A stretch of DNA of 64,000 nucleotides from Sphingomonas sp. (lineage in GTDB: Bacteria > Pseudomonadota > Alphaproteobacteria > Sphingomonadales > Sphingomonadaceae): positions 62,001-126,000 of the forward strand of contig NZ_JAIXHL010000001.1 in the NCBI RefSeq assembly GCF_030145815.1, read 5' to 3'. The notes beneath the pieces are model-generated. The model ran no database searches. It had not been told where the DNA came from and worked only from the letters and a program-made list of their open reading frames with translations. This document shows, in pieces, positions 56,181-64,000 of this stretch. The position numbers were made by a program, and so were the translations under genes. How positions within the stretch are numbered: the first letter of the stretch is position 1; every line of letters begins with the position of its first letter.

Positions 56181-57871
56181 TGGCGGACAACATGCAATTC
56201 GATGCGATCGTGGTCGGCTCCGGCATCACCGGGGGCTGGGCGGCGAAGGAGCTGACCGAGGCGGGGCTCAAGGTGCTGATGCTTGAGCGCGGGCCGATGA
56301 TCGCGCACCAGACCGGCTATGTGAACGAGACCAAGGCGCCGTGGGACATGCCGTTTCGCGGGATCGGCGATGCCGAAAAATATGCGCGCGAATACCCGGT
56401 CCAGCGCGGCAATCGCCATTTCACCGAGTTTACCGAGCCGCATTTCGTCAACGACGCCGACAACCCTTATGCGACGCAAGAGGGCACCGCGTTCAACTGG
56501 TATCGCAGCTATAATCTGGGTGGGCGCTCGCTGACCTGGGGGCGGCAATCGTATCGCTGGTCGGACTATGATTTCGACGCCAACCGGCGCGACGGCAACG
56601 GCACCGACTGGCCGATCCGCTATGCCGACCTCGCCCCCTGGTATGACAAGGTCGAGGAGTTTATCGGCGTCTCCGGCGCGGCCGAGGGGCTGGCGCAACT
56701 GCCCGACGGACGCTTCCAGCCGCCGATGGCGCTCAATATCGTCGAACAGGCGGTGCGCGAGAAAATCTCCGCGCGTTGGCCCGACCGGCGGCTGACGATT
56801 GGCCGCACCGCCAATCTGACGCAGGCGAAGGACGGGCGCGGGGAATGCCAGCGGCGCGCAATCTGTGCGCGCGGCTGTTCCTATGGTGCCTATTTCTCGA
56901 CCCAGTCCTCTACGCTGCCCGCAGCGCAAAAGACCGGCAACCTGACCCTGGTCACCGACGCCGTGGTCGAGAAGATCGACTATGACCCAGTCACGCGCCG
57001 CGTCACCGGCGTGCGCTGGATCGACGGCAAGACCAAGGCGCGCGGCCAGGCGGCCGCGCGCATGGTGTTCCTGAATGCCGGGGCGTTCAACTCGGTGCAT
57101 CTGCTGCTCAATTCGGGCAGCGACGCAATGCCGACCGGTCTCGCCAATTCCAGCGGCGTGCTCGGCACGCATATCATGGATCATGCCAGCACCCTGTCGG
57201 CGATCGCTTTGTTCCCGGGTTTCGAGCAATGGACCACCTTCGGCAATCGCCCGACCGGTGTTGTGATTCCGCGCTTCCGAAATCTCGATGCGATCGACGG
57301 CGCTGGACATAGTCGGGGCTTCTCGTTCCAGGGCGGCGCGCTGCAATCGGGCTGGACGCGCGGCAAGCGTGAGGCGGGGATCGGGGCTGCATACAAGGAT
57401 GCGCTGCAGCCGCCCGGCATGTGGCGGATGGTGCTCGTCGCCTTTGCCGACTGCGTGCCGCGCGCGACCAACCGCATCACGTTGGATCGCACGCGCACCG
57501 ACGCCAATGGCCTGGCGATCCTCAAGGTCGAATTCGCGTTCGGCGCGGAGGAGCATGCTGCGCTGGCGCAGGCCAAGGCGGACGCCGCCGAGATGCTAGG
57601 CCATGCGGGCGGGAAGGTCATCATGGGCCTCGACCGCCCCAATCCGGGCGGCAGCGCGATCCACGAAATGGGCGGTGCGCGGATGGGTGCGGATCCGGCG
57701 ACGTCGGTGCTCAACAAATGGAGCCAGGCGCACGACGTCGCCAATCTGTTCGTCACCGATGGCGCGCAGATGAGCTCGTCGGCGTGCCAGAACCCATCGC
57801 TGACCTATATGGCGCTCACCGCCCGCGCGGCCGGACATGCGGTCGAGCTGTTGAAGGAGGGGGTGATCTAG
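56180..57871 (+). CDS. GMC dehydrogenase, catalytic subunit with Fe-S motif
   Basis: 563-residue FAD enzyme of the GMC family. FAD motif DAIVVGSGITGGWAAKEL near residues 8-25; three cysteines C223-x5-C229-x3-C233 in GECQRRAICARGC, the same spacing reported for the [3Fe-4S] cluster of Burkholderia cepacia FAD glucose dehydrogenase; C-terminal catalytic His and Asn in IHEMGGARMG and CQNPSLTYM. No signal peptide of its own; it is expected to hitch-hike through Tat with the small subunit. Related enzymes oxidise glycosides at C3 (glucoside 3-dehydrogenase). No cytochrome c subunit is adjacent, so electron transfer to another carrier must be assumed. Confidence 0.92.
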   Translation: MADNMQFDAIVVGSGITGGWAAKELTEAGLKVLMLERGPMIAHQTGYVNETKAPWDMPFRGIGDAEKYAREYPVQRGNRHFTEFTEPHFVNDADNPYATQEGTAFNWYRSYNLGGRSLTWGRQSYRWSDYDFDANRRDGNGTDWPIRYADLAPWYDKVEEFIGVSGAAEGLAQLPDGRFQPPMALNIVEQAVREKISARWPDRRLTIGRTANLTQAKDGRGECQRRAICARGCSYGAYFSTQSSTLPAAQKTGNLTLVTDAVVEKIDYDPVTRRVTGVRWIDGKTKARGQAAARMVFLNAGAFNSVHLLLNSGSDAMPTGLANSSGVLGTHIMDHASTLSAIALFPGFEQWTTFGNRPTGVVIPRFRNLDAIDGAGHSRGFSFQGGALQSGWTRGKREAGIGAAYKDALQPPGMWRMVLVAFADCVPRATNRITLDRTRTDANGLAILKVEFAFGAEEHAALAQAKADAAEMLGHAGGKVIMGLDRPNPGGSAIHEMGGARMGADPATSVLNKWSQAHDVANLFVTDGAQMSSSACQNPSLTYMALTARAAGHAVELLKEGVI

Positions 57872-57887
57872 GTCACCCCCTCAGGCC

Positions 57888-58805
57888 TCACTTGGCCTCA
57901 AGCATTCCGATCGCGCCCAGCCAGCGGTGGAAATTCTCGATCCAGCCCGCTGACGCGGTGCCCGCGCGTCCGAGGCCGAAGCCATGGCCGCCATTGGCGA
58001 GCAAATGGAATTCGATCGGCTTGCCCGCAGCGCGATAGCTGTCGAGCAGCGGCAGGCCCTTTTCGCGGGTCAGCAAGAAATCGTCCGCCGCGATCGTGAC
58101 GAACATCGGCGGTGCGTTGGTCGGCACCGTCATCGCCGCCATGTTGGGATAGATTGGCGCGGCAAAGGCCGGCATCGCCGCGCCGCCTTTTTCGATCACG
58201 GACCGGGTCAGGAAGCCACCGGCGGAAAAGCCCATGAACCCGATACGCTTCGGGTCCACGCCATAGCGCGCAGCATTATTGCGGACATGGGCCAGTGCGG
58301 CGAGGCCGTCAGCGAGCGCTTCGGGCGGGGTATCCTTGGGCGGTGCGAAGCCGACGCTTTCCCCTGCGATCATCCGGTTGAACTTGTCCTGCCACTCCGC
58401 ATTGTCGCGCGGGGTGGGCAGCACGCGATATTTGAGGACGAAGGCGGCGATGCCGTGATTGGCGAGCCAGCGCGCCACCTGCCACCCCTCGGCATCGATC
58501 GCCAGGCCCAGAAACCCGCCGCCCGGAGCGACGATCACCGCGGCGCCGGTCGAGGGACCAGCGGGCAACACCGGAGTCAGCGTGGCGTGCGAGACGTTGC
58601 GCACCCCGATCGACCCGTTCTGCTTCATCCATTGCTCGCGATCCGGCGCGTCCTTCGGCGCAGTCGGCAGCGTGACCGCGCCCGGCTGGAGCGGCGCTTC
58701 GATCACATCGTAGCGGAAGCGGGGCGGCTCCTGCGCGGCGGCGGACGCGATGGCGAGGAACGCAGCAATGGCGCTCAGGCACGGGCGGATCATCGTAAGC
58801 CTCAT
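57888..58805 (-). CDS. Secreted alpha/beta hydrolase, esterase-like
   Basis: About 305 residues with a Sec signal (MIRPCLSAIAAFLAIASAAAQ). Alpha/beta-hydrolase fold: oxyanion-hole motif APGGGFLGLA (about 98), catalytic Ser in FMGFSAGGFL (about 205), and a His near the C-terminus in NGGHGFGLG. Resembles acetyl-xylan or carbohydrate-ester esterases of BD-FAE type. Its start overlaps the MFS stop, so it is the second gene of a minus-strand pair under operator 5. Probably removes acyl groups from the glycoside before uptake. Confidence 0.88.
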   Translation of the reverse strand: MRLTMIRPCLSAIAAFLAIASAAAQEPPRFRYDVIEAPLQPGAVTLPTAPKDAPDREQWMKQNGSIGVRNVSHATLTPVLPAGPSTGAAVIVAPGGGFLGLAIDAEGWQVARWLANHGIAAFVLKYRVLPTPRDNAEWQDKFNRMIAGESVGFAPPKDTPPEALADGLAALAHVRNNAARYGVDPKRIGFMGFSAGGFLTRSVIEKGGAAMPAFAAPIYPNMAAMTVPTNAPPMFVTIAADDFLLTREKGLPLLDSYRAAGKPIEFHLLANGGHGFGLGRAGTASAGWIENFHRWLGAIGMLEAK

Positions 58806-60019
58806 ACCGTCGCGGGCTGAAGCATCGGGCGGTGGTCGACCAGCAGCCACACGATGACTGCCCCAACGATCCCGACGACGCCGGCGACCAGAAACGCAGC
58901 CAGCATCGACCCGACTTGCGCGCGAACCACGCTCACCAGCAGCGGCGAGACAAACTGGCCAAAGAAGAAGCAGGCGGTCCACAAGCCCATGCCGCGTCCG
59001 CGATGGGCATAGGGCAGCTTGCGCTGGGCCCAGGCGATCAGCGTGACCACGCCCATGCCCGCACCCGTCTGTTGCACCATCATGCCCAGGATCATCATCC
59101 GCCAGTCGCTGGCGAGGCCGATGATGGTGAGGCCGGTGCCGAGCGTGGCGAGCAGCGCGAAAAGCTGGCCACGCGAACTGACCTGCCAGCGGCCGAGCAG
59201 CCAGAACACGCCCGCACCGACCAGGATGAACAGGCTGGGCAACGCGGTGATCCGCCCGATCTTGCCCGGATCCTTGACCCCCAGCTCCTGCCAGACCAGC
59301 CCGCCATTGATGATGAAGACATAATAGAGGACCGAAACGAACAGGGTCACGCTGCCGATCGTCGCGAGAACGCTCCACGGGATGCCGCCATCGGCGGTCT
59401 CACCCTCGACCCGCGCGGGGGCGACCTCACGCTGCGGCTCATACATGTAGCGCAGCATGGCCAGGAAGATCGGGAAAGCGACGAGGTAGAGCAGGAAGAT
59501 GCCGTTCCAGCGCCAGGCGGTGAGTGCTCCGGCAAAGAAGATCATCACCGACGACAGCGCCGGGCCGATCAACCCCTGCATTGTCAGCCAGTTGCGGCGG
59601 CTCTTTTCATCCCAATAATCCGCGATCAGCGTGTTGAGCGTGGTCAGGATCGCCGCCTCGCTCAGCCCCAGCAACAGGCGCGAGGCATAGATGGAGTCGA
59701 GCGATTCGAGCAGGAACGGCGCGGAGCCGAAGATGCCGTAGAGCAGGGTCGAGCCGAGCAGCAGGCGTCGCCGTCCGAAGCGATCGACCATCAGCCCGAC
59801 GAACAGCGCCGTGATCGCGATGGTCAGGCCGGGTGCGGAGACCATCGCCGGCACCTTCCAGCTGGCATTGGGATCAGCACCGAAATGCGCGATCATCGCC
59901 GGCACGGCCGGGAACATCGACACAATCGCCATGATCGGCAGGAACCCTGCGATGATCACGGTGAAGCCCTGAGCGGGGCCGGGTACCCGCGACGAGTCTG
60001 ACTTGTGCAACGCCTTCAC
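58802..60019 (-). CDS. MFS transporter
   Basis: 405 residues, twelve membrane segments. Family features: FVGLMVDRFGRRRLLLGS (loop 2-3 motif), SRLLLGLSEAAILTTLNTLIADYW. It starts with GTG at 60019 immediately after a TCCGGAGGGGA sequence. Similar to MFS uptake proteins for aromatic acids or sugars, but the substrate cannot be assigned. Pairs with the esterase. Confidence 0.9.
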   Translation of the reverse strand: MKALHKSDSSRVPGPAQGFTVIIAGFLPIMAIVSMFPAVPAMIAHFGADPNASWKVPAMVSAPGLTIAITALFVGLMVDRFGRRRLLLGSTLLYGIFGSAPFLLESLDSIYASRLLLGLSEAAILTTLNTLIADYWDEKSRRNWLTMQGLIGPALSSVMIFFAGALTAWRWNGIFLLYLVAFPIFLAMLRYMYEPQREVAPARVEGETADGGIPWSVLATIGSVTLFVSVLYYVFIINGGLVWQELGVKDPGKIGRITALPSLFILVGAGVFWLLGRWQVSSRGQLFALLATLGTGLTIIGLASDWRMMILGMMVQQTGAGMGVVTLIAWAQRKLPYAHRGRGMGLWTACFFFGQFVSPLLVSVVRAQVGSMLAAFLVAGVVGIVGAVIVWLLVDHRPMLQPATV

Positions 60020-60114
60020 TCCCCTCCGGACGGACGCGCGACCACGCCCGCCACCTCAACATCGCGGTCGTGAATCGCCGCATTGGGTTGACGCTAGGCG
60101 AAACGGGCTCATAA

Positions 60115-60130
60115 TAGAAGAATCATTTTA
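60115..60130. promoter_or_regulatory. Predicted operator 5 (MFS-esterase / DHA2 MFS)
   Basis: TAGAA-N6-TTTTA: perfect left half, one mismatch right, within the A/T-rich stretch ATAATAGAA ... TTTTAATTAG. About 96 bases from the minus-strand MFS start and 52 from the plus-strand MFS start. Confidence 0.75.
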
Positions 60131-60181
60131 ATTAGGGCTGTACCGCGGGTGCAACGCCCGGGATTTGCGGGGCGGCAGTCT

Positions 60182-61645
60182 ATGGATGGAGGGGCAGGCG
60201 CGCCGCAGAACGGTGCCGCAGCGGCGCAGCTGACGGATCGTCAGCGCACGCTCGCCTTCCTCACCGTGCTGATCGCCTTCGTGCTCGAGGTCGCCGATAC
60301 GACCATCGTGAACACCGCCTTGCCCGAGATCCGCCGCGCGCTGGATGCCTCGTCGGCGGCGATGCAGTGGATCGTTGCGGGCTATCTGCTGGTGCTGGGT
60401 GCGCTGTTGCTGCTCGGCGGACGGCTGGGCGACGCGTTCGGCTATCGCCGCATGTTCCTGATCGGGGTTGGGGGATTCATCGCCACCTCGGCGCTGTGCG
60501 GGCTGGCGCAAACGCCCGAGCAGCTGGTCATCGGCCGCCTGCTCCAGGGGGCTGCCGGCGCGATGATGGGGCCGCAGGTGATGGCGATCGTGCAGACGCT
60601 GTTCTCGCCGCTCGAACGCGTTGAACGGCTTGCCTGGTTCGGCGTGATCGGAGGACTCGCTGCGATCCTGGGACCGATCCTGGGTGGCTTGTTGATCGAA
60701 TGGGACTGGTTTGGCCTTGGCTGGCGGCTGATCTTCCTGATCAATCTGCCGATCGGGTTAATTGCGCTGTGGCTGGGGTTGCGGACGATCCCGCAGCGCG
60801 GCGCCGGTCTCCCGCTGCAAATCGACCTGATCGGCGCGGCGCTGTTTGCGGCGGGCTTTGCGGCGCTGCTGTTCGCGCTGATCGACGGGTCGGAGCGGGG
60901 CTGGCCGGCCTGGGCCATTCCGTGCGCGCTCGTCGGAGTCGCCTTGGTCAGTGCGGGCTGGATCCGAGCATTGGCACGGCGGCGCGCGGGGCTGGCGGCG
61001 ATCGTCGAACCTGCGCTGTTCCGCCTGATCACGTTCCGCTGGGGGCTGGTCGCGGTGCTGGCCTTCTCGGCAGGTGCGGCGGGCTTTCTGCTGGTGCTGG
61101 CAATCGCGTTGCAACAGGGGCTGGGCAAGTCCCCGCTCGATACCGCGCTAGCGCATGGTCCCTTTGGTCTTGGCGTGATGGCGGGGATCAGCCTGATCGG
61201 AAAGAAGTATCTGCCGCGCTTCGGCCGCTGGCTGCTGATCGGTGGTGCGCTGGTGATGATGACAGGGGCGAGCGGCGCGCTGATCCTGATCGCCGGTGGA
61301 ACCGGCAGCGGCGTTGGCTTCTTCGCGCTGCTCGCAGTCGCGGGGATCGGCATGGGTATGCTGGCCGGGCCGTTGCCGCCGGTCGTGGTCGCCGATGTCG
61401 ACCGCGCGTTCGCCGGGACTGCCAGCGCGACGCTGCGCACCGCGCAGCAGTTGGGCGGCGCGACAGGCATTGCGGCGATCGGCTCTGCATATTTCGCGGC
61501 TGCGGCCCAGACGGGTGGCGCGCTTGCGGGCTTGCCGGTGGCAGGTGCGCTTTTCATCATGCTGCTCCTGCTCGCTATCCTCGCGGCGTGGCGACTGCCG
61601 GCGGATATCTTCGGGGTGCGCGAAGAGAAAAGTCGCCGAGCATAG
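60182..61645 (+). CDS. MFS transporter, DHA2 (EmrB/QacA) type
   Basis: About 487 residues, fourteen membrane segments expected for the DHA2 group. Typical motif VLEVADTTIVNTALPEIRRAL near residues 35-55, VAGYLLVLGALLLLGGRLGDAFGYRRMF (motif A), and a C-terminal half with VVVADVDRAFAGTASATLRTAQQLGG. Usually a drug exporter, here probably exporting a toxic aglycone or its oxidised product. ATG 60182 is used; an in-frame GTG at 60149 would add eleven residues. Confidence 0.9.
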   Translation: MDGGAGAPQNGAAAAQLTDRQRTLAFLTVLIAFVLEVADTTIVNTALPEIRRALDASSAAMQWIVAGYLLVLGALLLLGGRLGDAFGYRRMFLIGVGGFIATSALCGLAQTPEQLVIGRLLQGAAGAMMGPQVMAIVQTLFSPLERVERLAWFGVIGGLAAILGPILGGLLIEWDWFGLGWRLIFLINLPIGLIALWLGLRTIPQRGAGLPLQIDLIGAALFAAGFAALLFALIDGSERGWPAWAIPCALVGVALVSAGWIRALARRRAGLAAIVEPALFRLITFRWGLVAVLAFSAGAAGFLLVLAIALQQGLGKSPLDTALAHGPFGLGVMAGISLIGKKYLPRFGRWLLIGGALVMMTGASGALILIAGGTGSGVGFFALLAVAGIGMGMLAGPLPPVVVADVDRAFAGTASATLRTAQQLGGATGIAAIGSAYFAAAAQTGGALAGLPVAGALFIMLLLLAILAAWRLPADIFGVREEKSRRA

Positions 61646-61926
61646 GAATATCATCGCCATCATGGGTGCTCGTCTGCGCCATTACGTGCGGCTCGACACT
61701 AAAAGGTTTGTCGTAGCGCGCCCCGGCATTCGACCGGTCGAGCACAATCGGGCGCATCTGCGATATCCACGACGCGCTTGCGAAGCGCCGGCCGGGTGCA
61801 CCCCTTTTCCGGCCTTGATCTTTTGGCGAAGATCCGTATCGGAGGAGCGACAAAATAGCGGGATTGAGCCCGCCAGGCATACGAGTGCGTGACGCACCAC
61901 GGGGCCGTGGAATGGGAAGGGATCCT
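61646..61926. other. 281-bp gap without a gene
   Basis: No convincing coding frame, hairpin terminator or operator copy is visible between the DHA2 transporter and the next TIM-barrel gene. It may hold a promoter for the latter. Confidence 0.5.
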
Positions 61927-62700
61927 ATGTCTGCGGCGTATCAACTATCCTCCTGTATCGAATGGCAGTTTGCCGACGCTGGCGAACTCGATGCGCGCGT
62001 GCGCGCGGCCAAGGCGGCCGGCTTCGCGCTCGCCGAATTTCACCTGTGGCGCGACAAGCCGATCGACGCACTCGCCGCGGCGCTTGAGGAAACCGGCGTG
62101 CGGCTGACCAGCCTGTGCGTCGATCCGCGCCGCTCGATCGTCGACCCGGCTGAGCGCGATGCGATGGTCACGGCAGTACGCGAAACGATCGCCGCGACTG
62201 CGATCCTCGGCAAGCCGAACCTGATCGTCGCCTCCGGCTTCTGCGTCGATGGCATGAGCGAGGAAGAGCATTTCGCCAACGCCGTCACCGCCCTGCGCGC
62301 GGCGGCGGATGCAGCGGAGGAGGCGGGCGTCATGCTGCTGCTCGAGCCGCTCAACACGCAATTGTTCGCCACCATGTATCTCGTCAGCACCAAGCTCGGC
62401 CTCGATCTGGTCGAGGCGGTGGGCAGTCCGAACCTGCGTCTGCTGTACGATGTCTGGCACAGCGCCGTGATGGGCGAGGATATGGCGGAGGTGCTGGCAG
62501 GCCGCATCCACCTCGTCGCGCACGTCCAGGTCGCCGACATGCCCGACCGCAATGAGCCCGGCACCGGCAGCCTCGACTGGGCTCAGGTCACGCGCACGCT
62601 GCGCGACATCGGCTACACCGGGGCGATCGGCCTCGAATATTTCCCGACCATGCCGATGGACGAGTCACTAGCCCAGTCGCAGCGGATGCTCGCCGACTGA
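61927..62700 (+). CDS. Sugar isomerase/epimerase-like TIM-barrel protein
   Basis: 257 residues, hydroxypyruvate-isomerase-like. Metal ligands: Glu in MLLLEPLNTQ (about 140), Asp in LLYDVWHSAVMG (about 176), and the C-terminal Glu in IGLEYFPTMP (about 238). ATG 61927 follows AAGGGATCC. First of three further barrel genes in a row; the short gaps suggest one transcript. The reaction is not known; a tartronate-semialdehyde/hydroxypyruvate or keto-sugar step is plausible. Confidence 0.88.
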   Translation: MSAAYQLSSCIEWQFADAGELDARVRAAKAAGFALAEFHLWRDKPIDALAAALEETGVRLTSLCVDPRRSIVDPAERDAMVTAVRETIAATAILGKPNLIVASGFCVDGMSEEEHFANAVTALRAAADAAEEAGVMLLLEPLNTQLFATMYLVSTKLGLDLVEAVGSPNLRLLYDVWHSAVMGEDMAEVLAGRIHLVAHVQVADMPDRNEPGTGSLDWAQVTRTLRDIGYTGAIGLEYFPTMPMDESLAQSQRMLAD

Positions 62701-62763
62701 AGCCCGCCGGGCAGAGCTTCCAACCGCCGTCGCCGACGGCGCATCCTATAGACGGACGACGCA

Positions 62764-63720
62764 ATGAACCTCGATCGGATCGCGATCAGCCTGGACCTGA
62801 TCAACCGCCACTATCAGGAGCCGAACCGCAACCGGTTCGAGAGCCGCTATTTCTGGGAAGAACTCTACCCGCTGATCCGCGCGAGCGGGTTTCGCTCGAT
62901 CGAGATCCCGTATGAGCCGGTCTGGCAGTTCGGCGGGCGCAGCGGCGTTCCGATGAACCGCTACTGCATCAACACCAAATATGAGTCGGCCGCCAACTAT
63001 CGCGCCGTGCTGGCCGACAGCGGCATCGATCATGTGACAGGCGTGACGTTCGACCCCAATTTGTTCATGCGGAACGATAATCTCGACTTCTTCTTCGGCG
63101 CGAGCGGGCATTTCGCGGGTGAGGCGGTGGCGCATGCCGGTGATCTGGGGGCGGACTATTTCGCGATCAGTCCGTCACCCTATCATGGCCGCGTCGCGCA
63201 CTATCACCCCGATCTGGAGGCGAAGCGCGCGGCCTTTACTGAGCGGACGCTTCAGTTGCTCGGCGGCTTGGCGGAAAAGGCCGCTGCGGCGGGCGTTACG
63301 CTGGTGCTGCGCAACGAATATTGGAGCCTGTTCCGTGGCGAACAGATCCTGTCCTTGCTCGACGCGCTGCCCGATGCGGTGAAGCTCGATGTCGATGTGG
63401 CGAGCCTGACGATCGCCGGCGTCGATCCGGCGGCGTTCATCGAAGCGCAGCAGGGCCGCATCGGCTGCGTACACCTGACCGATACGCAGTTCGTCGATCC
63501 GGGCGATGTGTGGAAAAGCGCGAACCCCGAATTCCCGGCGCATCGCGCGACGCAGGTGTTCCGCGATCCCGGTACGGGCAATGTCGATCTGCCCGGGATC
63601 GTTCAACTGCTTGATCGCCTGAACTATACCGGCCCGATCGTGTGCAGCGCGCGCCAGACGCGCGATCCCTTCCGCGCGCTGCTCCGCACGCGCGCGCTTC
63701 TCAACAAGCTACAGAACTAA
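62764..63720 (+). CDS. Sugar isomerase/epimerase-like TIM-barrel protein
   Basis: 318 residues, with conserved acids in VLRNEYWSLFRGE (about 180), VKLDVDVASLTIAG (about 212), CVHLTDTQFVD (about 240) and a C-terminal end TGPIVCSARQT. Unlike its relatives, the last strand lacks the usual metal-binding Glu (CSARQ instead of the SEYE type), so it may bind the metal differently or not at all. The N-terminus NLDRIAISLDLINRHYQEPN is unlike the other barrels. 63 bases after its upstream neighbour. Confidence 0.85.
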   Translation: MNLDRIAISLDLINRHYQEPNRNRFESRYFWEELYPLIRASGFRSIEIPYEPVWQFGGRSGVPMNRYCINTKYESAANYRAVLADSGIDHVTGVTFDPNLFMRNDNLDFFFGASGHFAGEAVAHAGDLGADYFAISPSPYHGRVAHYHPDLEAKRAAFTERTLQLLGGLAEKAAAAGVTLVLRNEYWSLFRGEQILSLLDALPDAVKLDVDVASLTIAGVDPAAFIEAQQGRIGCVHLTDTQFVDPGDVWKSANPEFPAHRATQVFRDPGTGNVDLPGIVQLLDRLNYTGPIVCSARQTRDPFRALLRTRALLNKLQN

Positions 63721-63739
63721 GCCGGACGGAGCTGCCGCC

Positions 63740-64000
63740 ATGCCCAATATCCGCTACGCCAATATGTGCCACTGGAAGACCATTCCGTACCGGCAGATCG
63801 ACAATTTTCGCGAATTTTATTATGAGGATAAGACGAATAGCGCCTATTATTCCGATTGGGACACGATCCTGAAATATCAGTCCGTGCTGGGGTTTGACGG
63901 GATCGAGATCGCGCCCTGGGATCTGGCGGATATCCTCCCGCTGTTCGGGTCGCCCGAGAATTTCACGGCCTTCGCCAAGGAGCGCGGGGTCGAGGTGATC
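63740..64000 (+). CDS. TIM-barrel isomerase/epimerase-like protein, partial
   Basis: First 87 residues only; the gene continues off the window. MPNIRYANMCHWKTIPYRQIDNF, then LGFDGIEIAPWDLADILPLFGSPENF matches the N-terminal half of the sugar isomerase/epimerase barrel family. Starts 19 bases after the preceding gene, so the cluster runs on to the right. Confidence 0.8.
   Translation, partial: MPNIRYANMCHWKTIPYRQIDNFREFYYEDKTNSAYYSDWDTILKYQSVLGFDGIEIAPWDLADILPLFGSPENFTAFAKERGVEVI

Overview
The window comes from a GC-rich alphaproteobacterium, most probably a sphingomonad (Sphingomonas or a close relative). Pointers are a crtY-crtI-crtB carotenoid block, a TonB-dependent receptor of the kind this group uses for carbohydrates, a DUF1153/SciP protein, REP-like inverted repeats of a type often seen in sphingomonads, and the codon use. 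No plasmid, phage or transposase gene was recognised.

Positions 1-37150 are mostly ordinary chromosome. From the left: a carotenoid block on the minus strand (lycopene cyclase, phytoene desaturase, a lower-GC secreted-protein gene, a LOG-family gene, and phytoene synthase running off the edge); an SDR, an HNH nuclease, a serine beta-lactamase-like hydrolase and a bifunctional penicillin-binding protein; an SDR/GST pair; glutamate synthase gltD-gltB with a DUF2059 gene between them; uppP; an NDUFA9-like protein; pdxH and a cation efflux protein; mnmA; a SciP-like regulator; two GlsB/YeaQ membrane proteins around a SIMPL protein; an RND pump; a DUF445 protein; a HAD phosphatase; a four-gene Mla-type lipid transport operon; a cyclophilin; and tRNA-Ser(GGA).

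Positions 37170-64000 are a continuous catabolic cluster starting just beyond the tRNA-Ser. It holds a TetR-type regulator, a luciferase-like flavin monooxygenase with its FMN reductase, a TonB receptor, two GPH-type sugar symporters, a ThuA protein, a Tat-exported GH43, a two-subunit enzyme matching C-glycoside deglycosidase (TIM-barrel alpha plus DUF6379-type beta), a GH3, a Gfo/Idh/MocA dehydrogenase, four further TIM-barrel isomerase/epimerase-like proteins, a GMC dehydrogenase with a three-cysteine cluster motif and a Tat-bearing small subunit, an esterase, two more MFS transporters, a redoxin and an unrecognised protein. The proposed job is: import a decorated C-glycoside (plant or microbial aromatic glycoside), trim O-linked sugars with GH43 and GH3, oxidise the C-linked sugar at C3 with the GMC complex and/or the Gfo/Idh/MocA enzyme, cleave the C-C bond with the alpha/beta deglycosidase, and process the keto-sugar with the TIM-barrel enzymes. 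The substrate is not known from sequence.

All five divergent or leading intergenic regions of the cluster carry the same inverted repeat, TAGAA-N6-TTCTA (37869, 39625, 46695, 55494, 60115). I read this as the operator of the local TetR-type regulator, making the cluster one regulon. The cluster continues beyond the right edge.
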